Of a DNA stretch of 13,019 nucleotides, positions 1 through 6,097 are shown in pieces (the first letter of the stretch is position 1; each line of letters starts with the position of its first letter). The position numbers were made by a program, and so were the translations under genes. The notes under the pieces are model-generated. The model ran no database searches, had not been told where the DNA came from, and saw only the letters and a list, made by a program, of their open reading frames with translations. The DNA lies in the NCBI GenBank assembly GCA_043778315.1, contig JAYWGJ010000409.1, positions 1 through 13,019 of the forward strand, written 5' to 3'. Origin of the DNA: JBEEMU01 sp043778315. Its GTDB lineage: Bacteria > Bacteroidota > Bacteroidia > Chitinophagales > Saprospiraceae.

Positions 1-1
1 A

Positions 2-151
2 CAAATGCCCGAACTGCGGAGCATCGAGGACACAACGGGTATTTTGGTGGTCTGCGTCGTGATACTCGCGGTCGGCGTACTTATTTCGGGCTGGAGTACG
101 CGCCGTTGCATCAATAAATATTTGCGTATGCGGTTGGACGATTTGTATTAA
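2..151 (+). CDS. ftsX: Cell-division protein FtsX, C-terminal end (partial)
   Basis: Only the last 49 residues are in the window; the gene starts upstream of base 1. They contain one hydrophobic membrane segment (ILVVCVVILAVGVLISG), then a short basic tail ending in KYLRMRLDDLY and a TAA stop. In Bacteroidota FtsX the last transmembrane helix is followed by a similar ST-x4-KYL-x4-D-LY tail, which is the reason for the call. FtsX is the membrane half of the FtsEX complex, which controls peptidoglycan hydrolases at the division septum. A strong terminator follows 36 bases after the stop, so transcription probably ends here. Another FtsX-like ABC permease is the main alternative, because only a short tail is visible. 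Confidence 0.72.
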   Translation, partial: QMPELRSIEDTTGILVVCVVILAVGVLISGWSTRRCINKYLRMRLDDLY

Positions 152-186
152 TAGGTGTTTTTTTAGAAAGCTGCGGAGGCTTCGCC

Positions 187-237
187 AACGAAAAACGTTA
201 TCAGCACTATAAATGTGTTGGTAACGTTTTTTTCGTT
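187..237 (+). terminator. Rho-independent terminator after ftsX
   Basis: Long inverted repeat: the arm at 187-207 (AACGAAAAACGTTATCAGCAC) pairs with 215-237, around a 7-nt AT-rich loop, with small mismatches. The right arm contains a run of seven T. It ends the ftsX transcript and, being flanked by A on the left and T on the right, could act from both sides. Confidence 0.8.
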
Positions 238-276
238 GAAATAAAACAGAATATTTTTTTATTTAGGAGAATAGAG

Positions 277-284
277 TAACTTTG
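277..284 (+). promoter_or_regulatory. Bacteroidota -7 promoter box for the DUF433/DUF5615 pair
   Basis: TAACTTTG matches the Bacteroidota -7 consensus TAnnTTTG. An AT-rich stretch with TTTATTTAGG lies about 20 bases upstream, but no clear TTTG -33 box is seen. Transcription would begin near 288, giving a leader of about 35 nt to the ATG at 324. This argues against the in-frame TTG at 282, which lies inside the box. Confidence 0.6.
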
Positions 285-323
285 TGGCGTATTGCGCCAT
301 TAAACACAACAAAAAATAAAATT

Positions 324-557
324 ATGCATCAGCAAGTAATAAATATCGACAAAGATATTTTAGGCGGTACGCCTGTTTTTTTTGGGACGCGTGTTCCCAT
401 CAAAAACCTATTTGACTATTTGGAGACTGGCGAGTCCATTGAGGTTTTCCTTGAAGACTTCGAGGGCGTAAGCAGAAATCAAGTAGTTCGGCTGCTCGAA
501 ATGTCGCAAAAGCTAATTGAAACATCAACTAATATCTTGAATGAAAATTTTGCTTGA
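324..557 (+). CDS. DUF433 antitoxin (VapB-like)
   Basis: A 77-residue protein with the DUF433 signature: an N-terminal ID-x-D-I-L-x-G-TPVFFGTRVPI stretch (about residues 8-27), then the helical segment ETGESIEVFLEDFEGVS and a C-terminal helix. DUF433 proteins are small helical DNA-binding proteins that usually act as the antitoxin of PIN-like toxins. The ATG at 324 is chosen over the in-frame TTG at 282 because it follows an A-rich leader and the TTG overlaps the promoter box. The stop overlaps the next gene by 17 bases, the tight coupling expected of a toxin-antitoxin operon. Autorepression through the promoter at 277-284 is likely by family behaviour but not shown. Confidence 0.85.
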   Translation: MHQQVINIDKDILGGTPVFFGTRVPIKNLFDYLETGESIEVFLEDFEGVSRNQVVRLLEMSQKLIETSTNILNENFA

Positions 558-864
558 CGAATGCGTTACCAAACGCCTAAAAAAATATTTGGAAGAATTT
601 GAGGTTTTTACAGTTAGAGAGTTGGGATTGAGTGGAATTAAAAATGGAAAACTGATGCTCTACTGTGTAGAGAACGATTTTGATATTCTACTGACTATCG
701 ATAAAAATCTAATGCTTCAACAAAATCTTGACAAATATCAAGTAACTATTGCTGTTTTAAATTGCTTCACAAGCAAAATAGAAGAGCTTGTTACTTTTAT
801 GCCGTCTTTTAAATTACAATTAGACGATTTTGAAAAACACAAAGCATATATTATAGAGCAATAA
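541..864 (+). CDS. DUF5615 PIN-like toxin ribonuclease
   Basis: A 107-residue protein starting MKILLDECVTKRL and containing LLTIDKNL at about residues 50-57. These are the two acidic motifs (Asp6-Glu7 and Asp54) of the DUF5615/Mut7-C-like PIN fold, in which aspartates bind metal for RNA cleavage. GLSGIKNGKLM occupies the position of the usual G-x-x-D/N segment between them. The gene begins inside the last codons of the DUF433 gene (17-nt overlap), so the two form a VapBC-like toxin-antitoxin pair. A role in growth arrest or plasmid/phage defence follows from the family, not from this sequence. Length is normal for the family. Confidence 0.85.
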   Translation: MKILLDECVTKRLKKYLEEFEVFTVRELGLSGIKNGKLMLYCVENDFDILLTIDKNLMLQQNLDKYQVTIAVLNCFTSKIEELVTFMPSFKLQLDDFEKHKAYIIEQ

Positions 865-908
865 AAAACTAAAAATCTATCCTTCACTCCCAAAAACTCT
901 CCTAAAAC

Positions 909-1805
909 ATGGTAATAGCGAACCCGATATACGACGTGGTTTTCAAGCGAATGATGGAAAATGACAGCGTCGCCAAATTTTTTATTGGGACGCTTTTAGG
1001 CGAACACGTCGAAGCCGTTAGCGTAAAGCCGCAAGAATTTACTTATATAGATGAACTCGCAGGACTTGCGGTGTTCCGTTTAGACTTCATTGCTACCATT
1101 AAAACAGCGACAGGAGAACAAAAAAAAATATTGATAGAAATTCAGAAAGCAAAAAATCAAATCGATTTGATGCGTTTTAGAAACTATTTGGCGGAGCAGT
1201 ATAAAAAAGAGGAACTGCTGAATAACAAAAAAGTAGTTCTGCCGATTACAACCATATACATTTTGGGTTTTAAATTGCCCGAAATCGAAACGCCCTGCAT
1301 CAAAGTGGAACGTAACTACAAAGATTTAGTCAATAATAAAATCATTAATAAAAAAAGTGATTTTGTGGAAAAGCTGACGCACGATAGTTTTATCGTTCAA
1401 GTTGATAGAATTACCAACAGCTATTCTACGAGATTAGAAAAATTATTGAGCCTTTTTGAGCAACAACACTTCATTGACGACAGAAAAATCACGAAAGAAT
1501 TTACGCACGAATTAGACACTGACGACATAAAACTAACCACCGATATTTTGCATTTTGCAGGCACAGACCCCAAAGAGCGCAAAAAAATAGAAACCGAACA
1601 AGAAGCGTGGCGGACGGTAAATGCGATGTTTGAAGATAAAGAAAACGAGTTTATTGAAAAAATAAGCGAAAAAGATAAAGCATTGGACGAGAAAGATAAA
1701 GTAATTGATGAGAAAGATAAAGTAATTGATGAAAAAGATAAAGCATTAGACGAAAAAGACAGAATCATTCAAGAATTGCTAAAAAAATTGAACGGGAAAA
1801 CGTAG
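909..1805 (+). CDS. Rpn-family PD-(D/E)XK nuclease/transposase-like protein with coiled-coil tail
   Basis: A 298-residue member of the Rpn (recombination-promoting nuclease, PDDEXK_2) family. It opens with NPIYDVVFKRMM, the usual start of these proteins. The nuclease core shows R57-x-D59 followed by E77-x-Q79-K80, matching the D...E-x-Q active site of this PD-(D/E)XK branch. Residues about 85-230 are the helical middle region. Residues 254-288 are five tandem heptads of the type E-K-D-K-(A/V)-(L/I)-D, predicted to form a coiled coil for oligomerisation. E. coli homologues act in recombination and in toxicity-based phage defence. It lies 44 bases after the toxin gene with no clear promoter of its own, and a terminator follows. 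A remnant of a transposase lineage is an alternative reading. Confidence 0.85.
   Translation: MVIANPIYDVVFKRMMENDSVAKFFIGTLLGEHVEAVSVKPQEFTYIDELAGLAVFRLDFIATIKTATGEQKKILIEIQKAKNQIDLMRFRNYLAEQYKKEELLNNKKVVLPITTIYILGFKLPEIETPCIKVERNYKDLVNNKIINKKSDFVEKLTHDSFIVQVDRITNSYSTRLEKLLSLFEQQHFIDDRKITKEFTHELDTDDIKLTTDILHFAGTDPKERKKIETEQEAWRTVNAMFEDKENEFIEKISEKDKALDEKDKVIDEKDKVIDEKDKALDEKDRIIQELLKKLNGKT
1668..1772 (+). repeat. 21-bp tandem repeat (5 units) encoding heptads
   Basis: Five 21-bp units, 1668-1688, 1689-1709, 1710-1730, 1731-1751 and 1752-1772, start GAAAAAGATAAAG or GAGAAAGATAAAG. Units 2 and 3 are identical; unit 5 is the most diverged. Each adds exactly one coiled-coil heptad to the nuclease C-terminus, so unit loss or gain keeps the frame. 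Confidence 0.9.
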
Positions 1806-1835
1806 CGTTAATGCTAAACCTAAGGTTATAAAATC

Positions 1836-1874
1836 CCAAAAGCCACTCCGATACACTCGGCGTGGCTTTTTTGG
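1836..1874 (+). terminator. Rho-independent terminator after the Rpn-family gene
   Basis: CCAAAAGCCAC-T-CCGA pairs with TCGG-C-GTGGCTTTTTTGG around a TACAC loop, with a single internal T/C mismatch. The 3' arm contains six T. The hairpin is nearly symmetrical and ends the toxin-antitoxin/Rpn transcript. Confidence 0.85.
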
Positions 1875-1930
1875 TATAAAACTTGCATGGTAAGCAATAA
1901 GGTTTATCGGATTACAAAACGCTTACAATT

Positions 1931-2521
1931 ATGGCAACTCAGGACATTATACAATCGTTCAAACAAGGCGGCGAACTAAACTGCGTGGCAGTAGCGGTGA
2001 TAAAAGCAGCAGTAGAGATTTTTGGTATGAACGGCGTGTTTCGCAGCATAGAGCGCAGTGCAGCCGAAACGACCGTAACTATGCTTGACGGCTTATCCGT
2101 CACGGTCACGACGGACGAAATCACCCTCGCCTCGAGCAGTTCGGGGTTTGCCTGTGGTAGTGGCCGCAGCCTGTTCGAGTTTGCACAACTCGCCTTTGCG
2201 GTAATGGCGAAACGCGCACAACGCGCTCATAATGAGGGTGCTGTGACGTTCCAAGAAGGCATCACATCGCTCAACGACGGCGACAACTTCGCGCGCGGAC
2301 CCGAGTGGCTCGGCTTAATCCGCTATGTGCAGCAACTAAAACGCAAAGAAATTTTTAGGTACGCGGGCGTTATCGGCGCGTCGGATACGCATTGCTATTT
2401 AGCGTCGTTCGGCTACGAAGACAAGTTTGGTCAAGCCGCCAAAATCACGACGTTTAGTATGTGGTTCAACGGCGCGAAATACAAAAATTTTATGCGTATT
2501 TGTCCGCAGATGTGCGCGTAG
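1931..2521 (+). CDS. Hypothetical protein with possible papain/calpain-like cysteine active site
   Basis: A 196-residue protein I do not recognise as a named family. No signal peptide or membrane helix is visible. Near the N-terminus it has K-Q-G-G-E-L-N-C (Q12, C18) followed by a hydrophobic helix VAVAVIKAAVEIFG. A Gln six residues before a Cys at the start of a helix is the oxyanion-hole/nucleophile spacing of papain and calpain (compare QGxxGDCW). Later THCYLASFG (H154) and WFNGAKY (N180) could supply the His and Asn of the triad, as in calpain GHAYSV and NPWG. This is inference from spacing only. The ATG is close to the preceding terminator, so it likely has its own promoter, but no exact TAnnTTTG box is seen. 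It ends 20 bases from the convergent glycosyltransferase. Confidence 0.65.
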   Translation: MATQDIIQSFKQGGELNCVAVAVIKAAVEIFGMNGVFRSIERSAAETTVTMLDGLSVTVTTDEITLASSSSGFACGSGRSLFEFAQLAFAVMAKRAQRAHNEGAVTFQEGITSLNDGDNFARGPEWLGLIRYVQQLKRKEIFRYAGVIGASDTHCYLASFGYEDKFGQAAKITTFSMWFNGAKYKNFMRICPQMCA

Positions 2522-2541
2522 ATATGTTGTTTTTGTATTTA

Positions 2542-3225
2542 TCAAAACATCAATTTAAAAATAGTACTCAGTATCTTCCAACCCGCTAGCACCGTTCCGC
2601 GCACCGTTCCCGATATTTTGGATACGCCGATGCGCGGGCGATATTGCACGTCCACCTCTGCGCAGCGCAAGTTCATTTTGGCTGCTTTCACCTGCATTTC
2701 CACCGTCCAGCCGTAGCTCTCGTCTCGCATACGCATAGCCGCGAGCGATTGCCAGCGCACGGCGCGAAACGGACCCAAGTCCGAAAACGACACCTTATAT
2801 ATATAGCGTATCAAGCGGGTAGCGAGCCAGTTGCCGAATCGTTGTGGCGGCGTGAGCGCGCCAGCCTGCGCGAACCGTACCCGCGAACCGATAACCAAGT
2901 CTTGCCCACCCGAGCTAATCGGCTGCGTGAGTAGCGGCAGCTCGCGGGGGTCGTCGGAGTAGTCGGCATCTAAAAAAACAACGATGTCGTCGGGCGCGGC
3001 GCGTGTGCTAAGGTACGCCAAACCACACAAACAGGCACGCCCGTAGCCGCGTATCGGTTCGTGTAGTACCTCCGCGCCGTGTGCGGCAGCGACCGCAGCC
3101 GTGCCGTCGGTCGAGCCGTTATCTATCACTATTATAGTGTGAATATTGGCTTTGGGTAAAGCGGCGAGTACACTGCCGACAGCTGCAGCTTCGTTGAGCG
3201 CAGGGATTATTACAAATACCGACAT
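2542..3225 (-). CDS. Glycosyltransferase family 2 (dolichol/undecaprenyl-phosphate sugar transferase-like)
   Basis: A 227-residue GT-A fold enzyme. It has the N-terminal nucleotide-sugar motif VIIPALNEA (residues 5-13), DNGSTDGT (35-42), the metal-binding D86-A-D88 within VVFLDADYSDDP, IGSR (112-115) and FGNWLATRLIR (130-140). The acceptor region SDLGPFRA (148-155) is followed by YGWTVEMQVKAAK and a C-terminal SKISGTVRGTVLAGWKILS. Homologues transfer a sugar from a nucleotide donor to polyprenyl phosphate or a lipid acceptor at the membrane. This version has no C-terminal transmembrane domain, as in many single-domain bacterial relatives. The gene is visibly more GC-rich than the neighbouring intergenic DNA. 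Acceptor and sugar cannot be told from sequence. It is transcribed alone, convergent with the gene at 1931. Confidence 0.88.
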   Translation of the reverse strand: MSVFVIIPALNEAAAVGSVLAALPKANIHTIIVIDNGSTDGTAAVAAAHGAEVLHEPIRGYGRACLCGLAYLSTRAAPDDIVVFLDADYSDDPRELPLLTQPISSGGQDLVIGSRVRFAQAGALTPPQRFGNWLATRLIRYIYKVSFSDLGPFRAVRWQSLAAMRMRDESYGWTVEMQVKAAKMNLRCAEVDVQYRPRIGVSKISGTVRGTVLAGWKILSTIFKLMF

Positions 3226-3460
3226 TTATTTTTTAATAAATTAAAATTTTCTTATTTGTATAATAAACTGATTATTAAGTTTTTAAAAATAGTAAAAAAA
3301 ATATTTTTTTTTAAAATATTTTTTACCCCTTTTTTTAGAACAACCATGCAACTCCTATCGGTTATATCACGTCTTATTAGTGTAATTGAAATTGCGTAGC
3401 CAATAAGCGATTATAAAAATTTTTCATTGTAACAAAAACAATTCAGCATAAAGATCACCC
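3226..3460. other. AT-rich intergenic region between divergent genes
   Basis: This region separates the leftward glycosyltransferase from the rightward 264-aa gene. It holds a very A/T-rich self-complementary stretch around 3293-3325 (A-runs, TATTTTTTTTT, AAAATATTTTTT), probably UP-element-like or bendable DNA. No exact TAnnTTTG box is visible on either strand, and no RNA gene or repeat array. The 11-mer GCGTAGCCAAT at 3394-3404 recurs at 7059-7069. Confidence 0.5.
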
Positions 3461-4255
3461 ATGTACCAAGCACAAACTTACGAGGCACATATAGGGAGTT
3501 TGGCGAGTCCAAATTTTTTGATAGCAACCGCAGGGCTGCAAGGTACGTTTTTTAGCGAAGCGTTGCAACGTGGCGTGACAAAAGCGGAAGCAGTGAGTGT
3601 ACTTTGCGATGCGGCGCGTATTTATTTGCGCCTGGCTGCCGAGCAGATGCCGCTCGAGACGTGGGCTGCCGAGCTGCCTACCGATAATTTGTTTGAACTA
3701 TACAAAGCCTTATTGACGGCTTACAAAAGTGAGGATGAGATAGCGCGATTAGTGACTCGCGGCTACAAAATACGCACCCTGCCCAACCCCAATATAGACA
3801 GATTAGCGGTTATTTTTGATGCAAAATCGGGTTTATTTGGCAGCGCAGCTAACGGTGTGCTTCGCACAACAAATGAAAGATTGAATTATATTATAAAAAA
3901 ATATAATTTAATCGTTTCGAAGTATTACCTTTACGACCAGAGTTGCGATAGCGTTACTTTATTGGCTCAAAAGCCTTATAATATGGCAGCTATCGCGAAA
4001 GAAATTAGAGAATTAGAGGGTATCGTGAACGTAGAAGTTCCGACCGTCGGTATCGGCGAAACCGATATTAGTATGGTGAAAACAAAAAATAGTTGGCTGA
4101 TAGAATACAATTTGTTCTTGCCAGATTCTCCACCAGTGGCGTGGCTATTAGAATGTTTTAATTCGGGCGAGTTGGTCTGTCATAAAGGAAGTTACGTTCC
4201 GCACGCGAAGAGCGCAAAGACGTTACTGTACAGCACCGCACGACCGCACCAATAA
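3461..4255 (+). CDS. Hypothetical protein, 264 aa, unrecognised
   Basis: I do not recognise this protein. It is predicted soluble, with no signal peptide or transmembrane helix. Residues 20-100 look helical (EALQRGVTKAEAVSVLCDAA, IYLRLAAEQ, LYKALLTAYKSEDEIARLVTR). Residues 102-206 look mixed alpha/beta, with NPNIDRLAVIFDAKSG, then YIIKKYNLIVSKYYLYD and the strand-loop IVNVEVPTVGIGETDISMV. The C-terminal part has PPVAWLLECFNSGELVCHKGSY. No catalytic motif is evident. The start ATG follows an A-rich leader (AACAAAAACAATTC). A terminator lies 42 bases after the stop, so it is a single-gene unit. The first third is more GC-rich than the rest, which may indicate a composite origin. Confidence 0.7.
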   Translation: MYQAQTYEAHIGSLASPNFLIATAGLQGTFFSEALQRGVTKAEAVSVLCDAARIYLRLAAEQMPLETWAAELPTDNLFELYKALLTAYKSEDEIARLVTRGYKIRTLPNPNIDRLAVIFDAKSGLFGSAANGVLRTTNERLNYIIKKYNLIVSKYYLYDQSCDSVTLLAQKPYNMAAIAKEIRELEGIVNVEVPTVGIGETDISMVKTKNSWLIEYNLFLPDSPPVAWLLECFNSGELVCHKGSYVPHAKSAKTLLYSTARPHQ

Positions 4256-4297
4256 ATGTGGTAGTTTTTTCATAGTTGTTTTATGTTTTAAGAGGGG

Positions 4298-4330
4298 GAG
4301 TTTCTATCGCAAGGTAGGAACTCTTTTTTT
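4298..4330 (+). terminator. Rho-independent terminator after the 264-aa hypothetical gene
   Basis: GAGTTTCTA pairs with TAGGAACTC (one G-T wobble, 9-bp stem) around an 8-nt loop TCGCAAGG, followed directly by seven T (4324-4330). Confidence 0.85.
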
Positions 4331-4425
4331 GTCGATTATCGCCAATCACATCACAATAAATCATATTTATTAAAAATAAGTAAAAATATTTTTAATAAAA
4401 AATAGAATATATGTGACTTGCATAT

Positions 4426-4433
4426 TATATTTG
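4426..4433 (+). promoter_or_regulatory. Bacteroidota -7 box in front of the candidate small RNA
   Basis: TATATTTG is an exact TAnnTTTG match, preceded by a very A/T-rich tract (4360-4410). No clear TTTG -33 box lies 19-21 bases upstream. A TGTGAC hexamer occurs at 4412-4417. Predicted transcription start is near 4437, with no protein-coding ORF downstream on this strand before the terminator at 4526. Confidence 0.6.
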
Positions 4434-4436
4434 CGT

Positions 4437-4561
4437 CTGAATAAGCGGAACTGTTAGACAGGGGTGTTAATCAGTTTCATAGGGCTTAGGTTGCTAATTT
4501 GCAAAAATTAGCTTTGGGGTTATGGCAGGGTGCGCGCTTTATTGCGCCGCCCTGTTTTTTT
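4437..4561 (+). ncRNA. Candidate small structured RNA gene (about 125 nt)
   Basis: A -7 box (4426-4433), no ORF, and a terminator hairpin at 4526-4561 bound a compact structured segment. Hairpin 1: GGAACTG-TTA-g-ACA (4447-4460) pairs with TGT-TAA-t-CAGTTTC (4465-4478), about 13 bp with two single-base bulges and a GGGG loop. Hairpin 2: GCTAATTT (4493-4500) pairs perfectly with AAATTAGC (4505-4512), closed by a GCAA (GNRA) tetraloop. Hairpin 3 is the terminator. The next gene is on the opposite strand, so a riboswitch is unlikely. I cannot assign it to a known family; a 6S-like or trans-acting sRNA is possible. Confidence 0.55.
4526..4561 (+). terminator. Rho-independent terminator of the candidate small RNA
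   Basis: CAGGG-t-GCGC (4526-4535) pairs with GCGC-cg-CCCTG (4544-4554) around GCTTTATT, followed by seven T (4555-4561). Confidence 0.85.
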
Positions 4562-4589
4562 ATGCGATAATCGCAATAACGCTAACGTA

Positions 4590-4615
4590 GTAGAACCGCA
4601 ATATTACGGTTCTAC
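4590..4615. repeat. Perfect 9-bp inverted repeat
   Basis: GTAGAACCG (4590-4598) and CGGTTCTAC (4607-4615) are perfect complements around CAATATTA. No T-run follows on either strand, so a simple terminator is unlikely. It may be an mRNA 3'-end stabilising hairpin or a repeat element downstream of the leftward regulator gene. Confidence 0.7.
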
Positions 4616-4662
4616 CCGCGCAACATACAACCACAATATTTTGCGGGGGTCTGTCTGCGCAA

Positions 4663-4696
4663 TCACTGTTCACTGTTCACTGTTCACTGTTCACTG
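4663..4696. repeat. Heptanucleotide tandem repeat (TCACTGT), about 4.9 copies
   Basis: Four exact TCACTGT units run from 4663 to 4690, and a fifth partial unit reaches 4696. The array ends six bases before the stop codon of the leftward regulator gene. It is a simple-sequence tract that may vary between strains. Confidence 0.9.
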
Positions 4697-4701
4697 AATT
4701 G

Positions 4702-5205
4702 TTAACGTATAAATTTGAGCAGCGTGTTCATCACCCAGACGCGTTCCGCGCTCGTGAGCGTAGAGAGCATTTTGTCGGCTTTTTCGCCAAACAGCCGAAT
4801 ATCATCAACGACGGATATAAAATGTGCCGCTTCGGGCGTATCTTTGTTGTTAATGTCGTGAATAAGGTGAATCGTTTGCAAAAGCGGCTCTAACTCCTTC
4901 TTTTTTCGATGAATAATGACTTGCCGCGCCACCGTCCACATGTCTTTATGCGCCGAGAAGTACTCGCGGCGTTCGCCCGTGATGAGTTCTTTGCGCACCA
5001 ATCCCCAGTCCATCAAGGCGCGGAGGTTCATATTTGCGTTGCCGCGCGCTATTTGCAGCGCGTCCATTATTTCGTCCGCGCTCATCGGTTGCTCGGCGAG
5101 CAAGAGCAGGGCGTGTATTTGCGCCATCGAGCGGCTGATGCCCCACTCTGTCCCGAGCGTTCCCCAGGTCTCTATAAATCGCTGCTTCGCCTCAAAAAGT
5201 TCCAT
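4702..5205 (-). CDS. GbsR/MarR-family transcriptional regulator
   Basis: A 167-residue winged-helix regulator. It opens with a helix F-I-E-T-W-G-T-L-G-T-E-W-G (about residues 10-22), the GbsR-type start, then SRSMAQIHALLLLAEQPMSADEI. The recognition helix region is ARGNANMNLRALMDWGLV (residues 53-70), followed by the wing RKELITGERREYF. Residues 95-167 form a C-terminal helical dimerisation region. Bacteroidota carry many such single-gene GbsR-like proteins. In Bacillus, GbsR controls choline/glycine-betaine genes, but the effector here is unknown. The ATG at 5205 is preceded on this strand by an A/T-rich region with no exact TAnnTTTG box. The gene ends next to a heptamer repeat. Its target is not evident from the neighbours. 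Confidence 0.85.
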   Translation of the reverse strand: MELFEAKQRFIETWGTLGTEWGISRSMAQIHALLLLAEQPMSADEIMDALQIARGNANMNLRALMDWGLVRKELITGERREYFSAHKDMWTVARQVIIHRKKKELEPLLQTIHLIHDINNKDTPEAAHFISVVDDIRLFGEKADKMLSTLTSAERVWVMNTLLKFIR

Positions 5206-5304
5206 AATTATTTATATAATAATAAATTGTAAACGCTTATTTTCAGTTTTTACAATAAAAAATAAAAGTACCATAAAAATACCATAAAACCAATTAAAAT
5301 AATA

Positions 5305-5411
5305 AATATTGTGACAAAAAAGTATTCAAAATATCCAATGTATTGTGACAAAAAAAGTGCTTATACACAAAAAATAATATTATTGTTTACAATATTAGTT
5401 GTCACAATATT
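5305..5411. promoter_or_regulatory. Three TATTGTGACAA sites (two direct, one inverted) at the start of the YiiX-like gene
   Basis: AATATTGTGACAA (5305-5317) and its exact reverse complement TTGTCACAATATT (5399-5411) form a 13-bp inverted repeat. A direct copy TATTGTGACAA lies at 5341-5351. The two direct copies continue as A-runs and then AGT, suggesting a 34-bp duplication. They could be regulator-binding sites. They lie within or just upstream of the first codons of the YiiX-like gene. Confidence 0.4.
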
Positions 5412-6018
5412 TTGGGTATCATGTGACGGCATTTTTAGGAATAAAAAAATAAAAGTACAGCAAAACAAACACTTACACGATACTTTATCAAAAAAAAATT
5501 TAAAAAAATTACAAGATGGCGATATTGTCTTGCGCGCAGGCTTTGGTATGGTTAGTGCCAAAATTATGGAAATATTGCACGAGCCAAAATCACTCTCGCA
5601 CTGCGGTATTTTTTTTCGAACGGCTATGGGCGACAGCGTGATTAGCAGCGAGTCGAGCAGTCTGCAAGCACGAGACGGCGTACAGACCGAAAGCCTTGGG
5701 CTGTTTTTGCGCGATGCGCAGCCGCGCTCTTTTATGGCGGTTCGGTTGCGGCGCGCCAACAAAACTACTTGCGCCGCTTTATTGCGACAAGCAAAATACT
5801 ACGAAAAACGTGCCGTGCCGTTCGATTACGCTTTTAATCACAACGAGCCGTCGGCGTACTACTGCGCCGAACTCCTCCGACAAGTCTATATAGATGTGCT
5901 ACATCAAAACATATTGACCGATACTTTGGTTGCTACCGACGGCGGGCGCGCGGTTTTGCATATACAGCAGTTTTACCAATCGCCTGATTTTGAGGTGGTT
6001 ATAGATAATGGTGAGTGA
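5338..6018 (+). CDS. YiiX/YebB-like permuted papain-fold (NlpC/P60-superfamily) lipoprotein
   Basis: The permuted papain-fold motifs of the YiiX/YebB group are present. Counting from GTG 5311, they are LQDGDIVLRAG (67-77), catalytic His97 in LSHCGIFF, FDYAF (171-175) and catalytic Cys185 in YYCAELLRQVY. In this group the His precedes the Cys, as here. Homologues hydrolyse amide or ester bonds on peptidoglycan or lipids in the envelope. The N-terminus is a basic start, a hydrophobic stretch IILLFTILVVTIF and WVSC, a plausible lipobox with Cys38, so an outer- or inner-membrane lipoprotein is likely. The GTG at 5311 would give 235 residues. The ATG at 5338 (226 residues) is preferred because it gives a normal signal-peptide length and avoids the first repeated TTGTGACAA site. 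A strong terminator follows three bases after the stop. Confidence 0.78.
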   Translation: MYCDKKSAYTQKIILLFTILVVTIFWVSCDGIFRNKKIKVQQNKHLHDTLSKKNLKKLQDGDIVLRAGFGMVSAKIMEILHEPKSLSHCGIFFRTAMGDSVISSESSSLQARDGVQTESLGLFLRDAQPRSFMAVRLRRANKTTCAALLRQAKYYEKRAVPFDYAFNHNEPSAYYCAELLRQVYIDVLHQNILTDTLVATDGGRAVLHIQQFYQSPDFEVVIDNGE

Positions 6019-6020
6019 TA

Positions 6021-6060
6021 CAAAAACTCGCGCCTGCACCATTGCAGACGCGAGTTTTTG
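6021..6060. terminator. Strong symmetrical (bidirectional) terminator
   Basis: CAAAAACTCGCG (6021-6032) pairs perfectly with CGCGAGTTTTTG (6049-6060), with an extra inner TGCA/TGCA pairing. The symmetrical A- and T-runs allow it to stop both the rightward YiiX-like gene and any leftward transcript coming from the cas6 side. Confidence 0.88.
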
Positions 6061-6097
6061 TGCGTTTATCATAACACCATTATTCGCAGGCAAAACC

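Noticed and set aside
282..323. TTG start extending the DUF433 protein by 14 residues
   Set aside because: The TTG lies inside the TAnnTTTG promoter box, and the extra residues do not resemble the family start.
1421..1768. Leftward 115-aa open frame opposite the Rpn-family gene
   Set aside because: Its serine/leucine repeats (LSFSS) are only the antisense of the heptad repeats of the nuclease gene.
2644..2934. Rightward 96-aa open frame inside the glycosyltransferase
   Set aside because: It is the antisense of conserved GT2 motifs; high GC content keeps several frames open.
4437..4561. Assignment of the small RNA to 6S, SRP RNA or tmRNA
   Set aside because: No SRP tetraloop/asymmetric-loop motif, no tRNA-like end and no single long bulged hairpin covering the whole RNA; kept as unassigned.
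4909..5287. Rightward open frames opposite the GbsR-like gene
   Set aside because: They are shadows of a well-supported regulator gene and show no domain or promoter.
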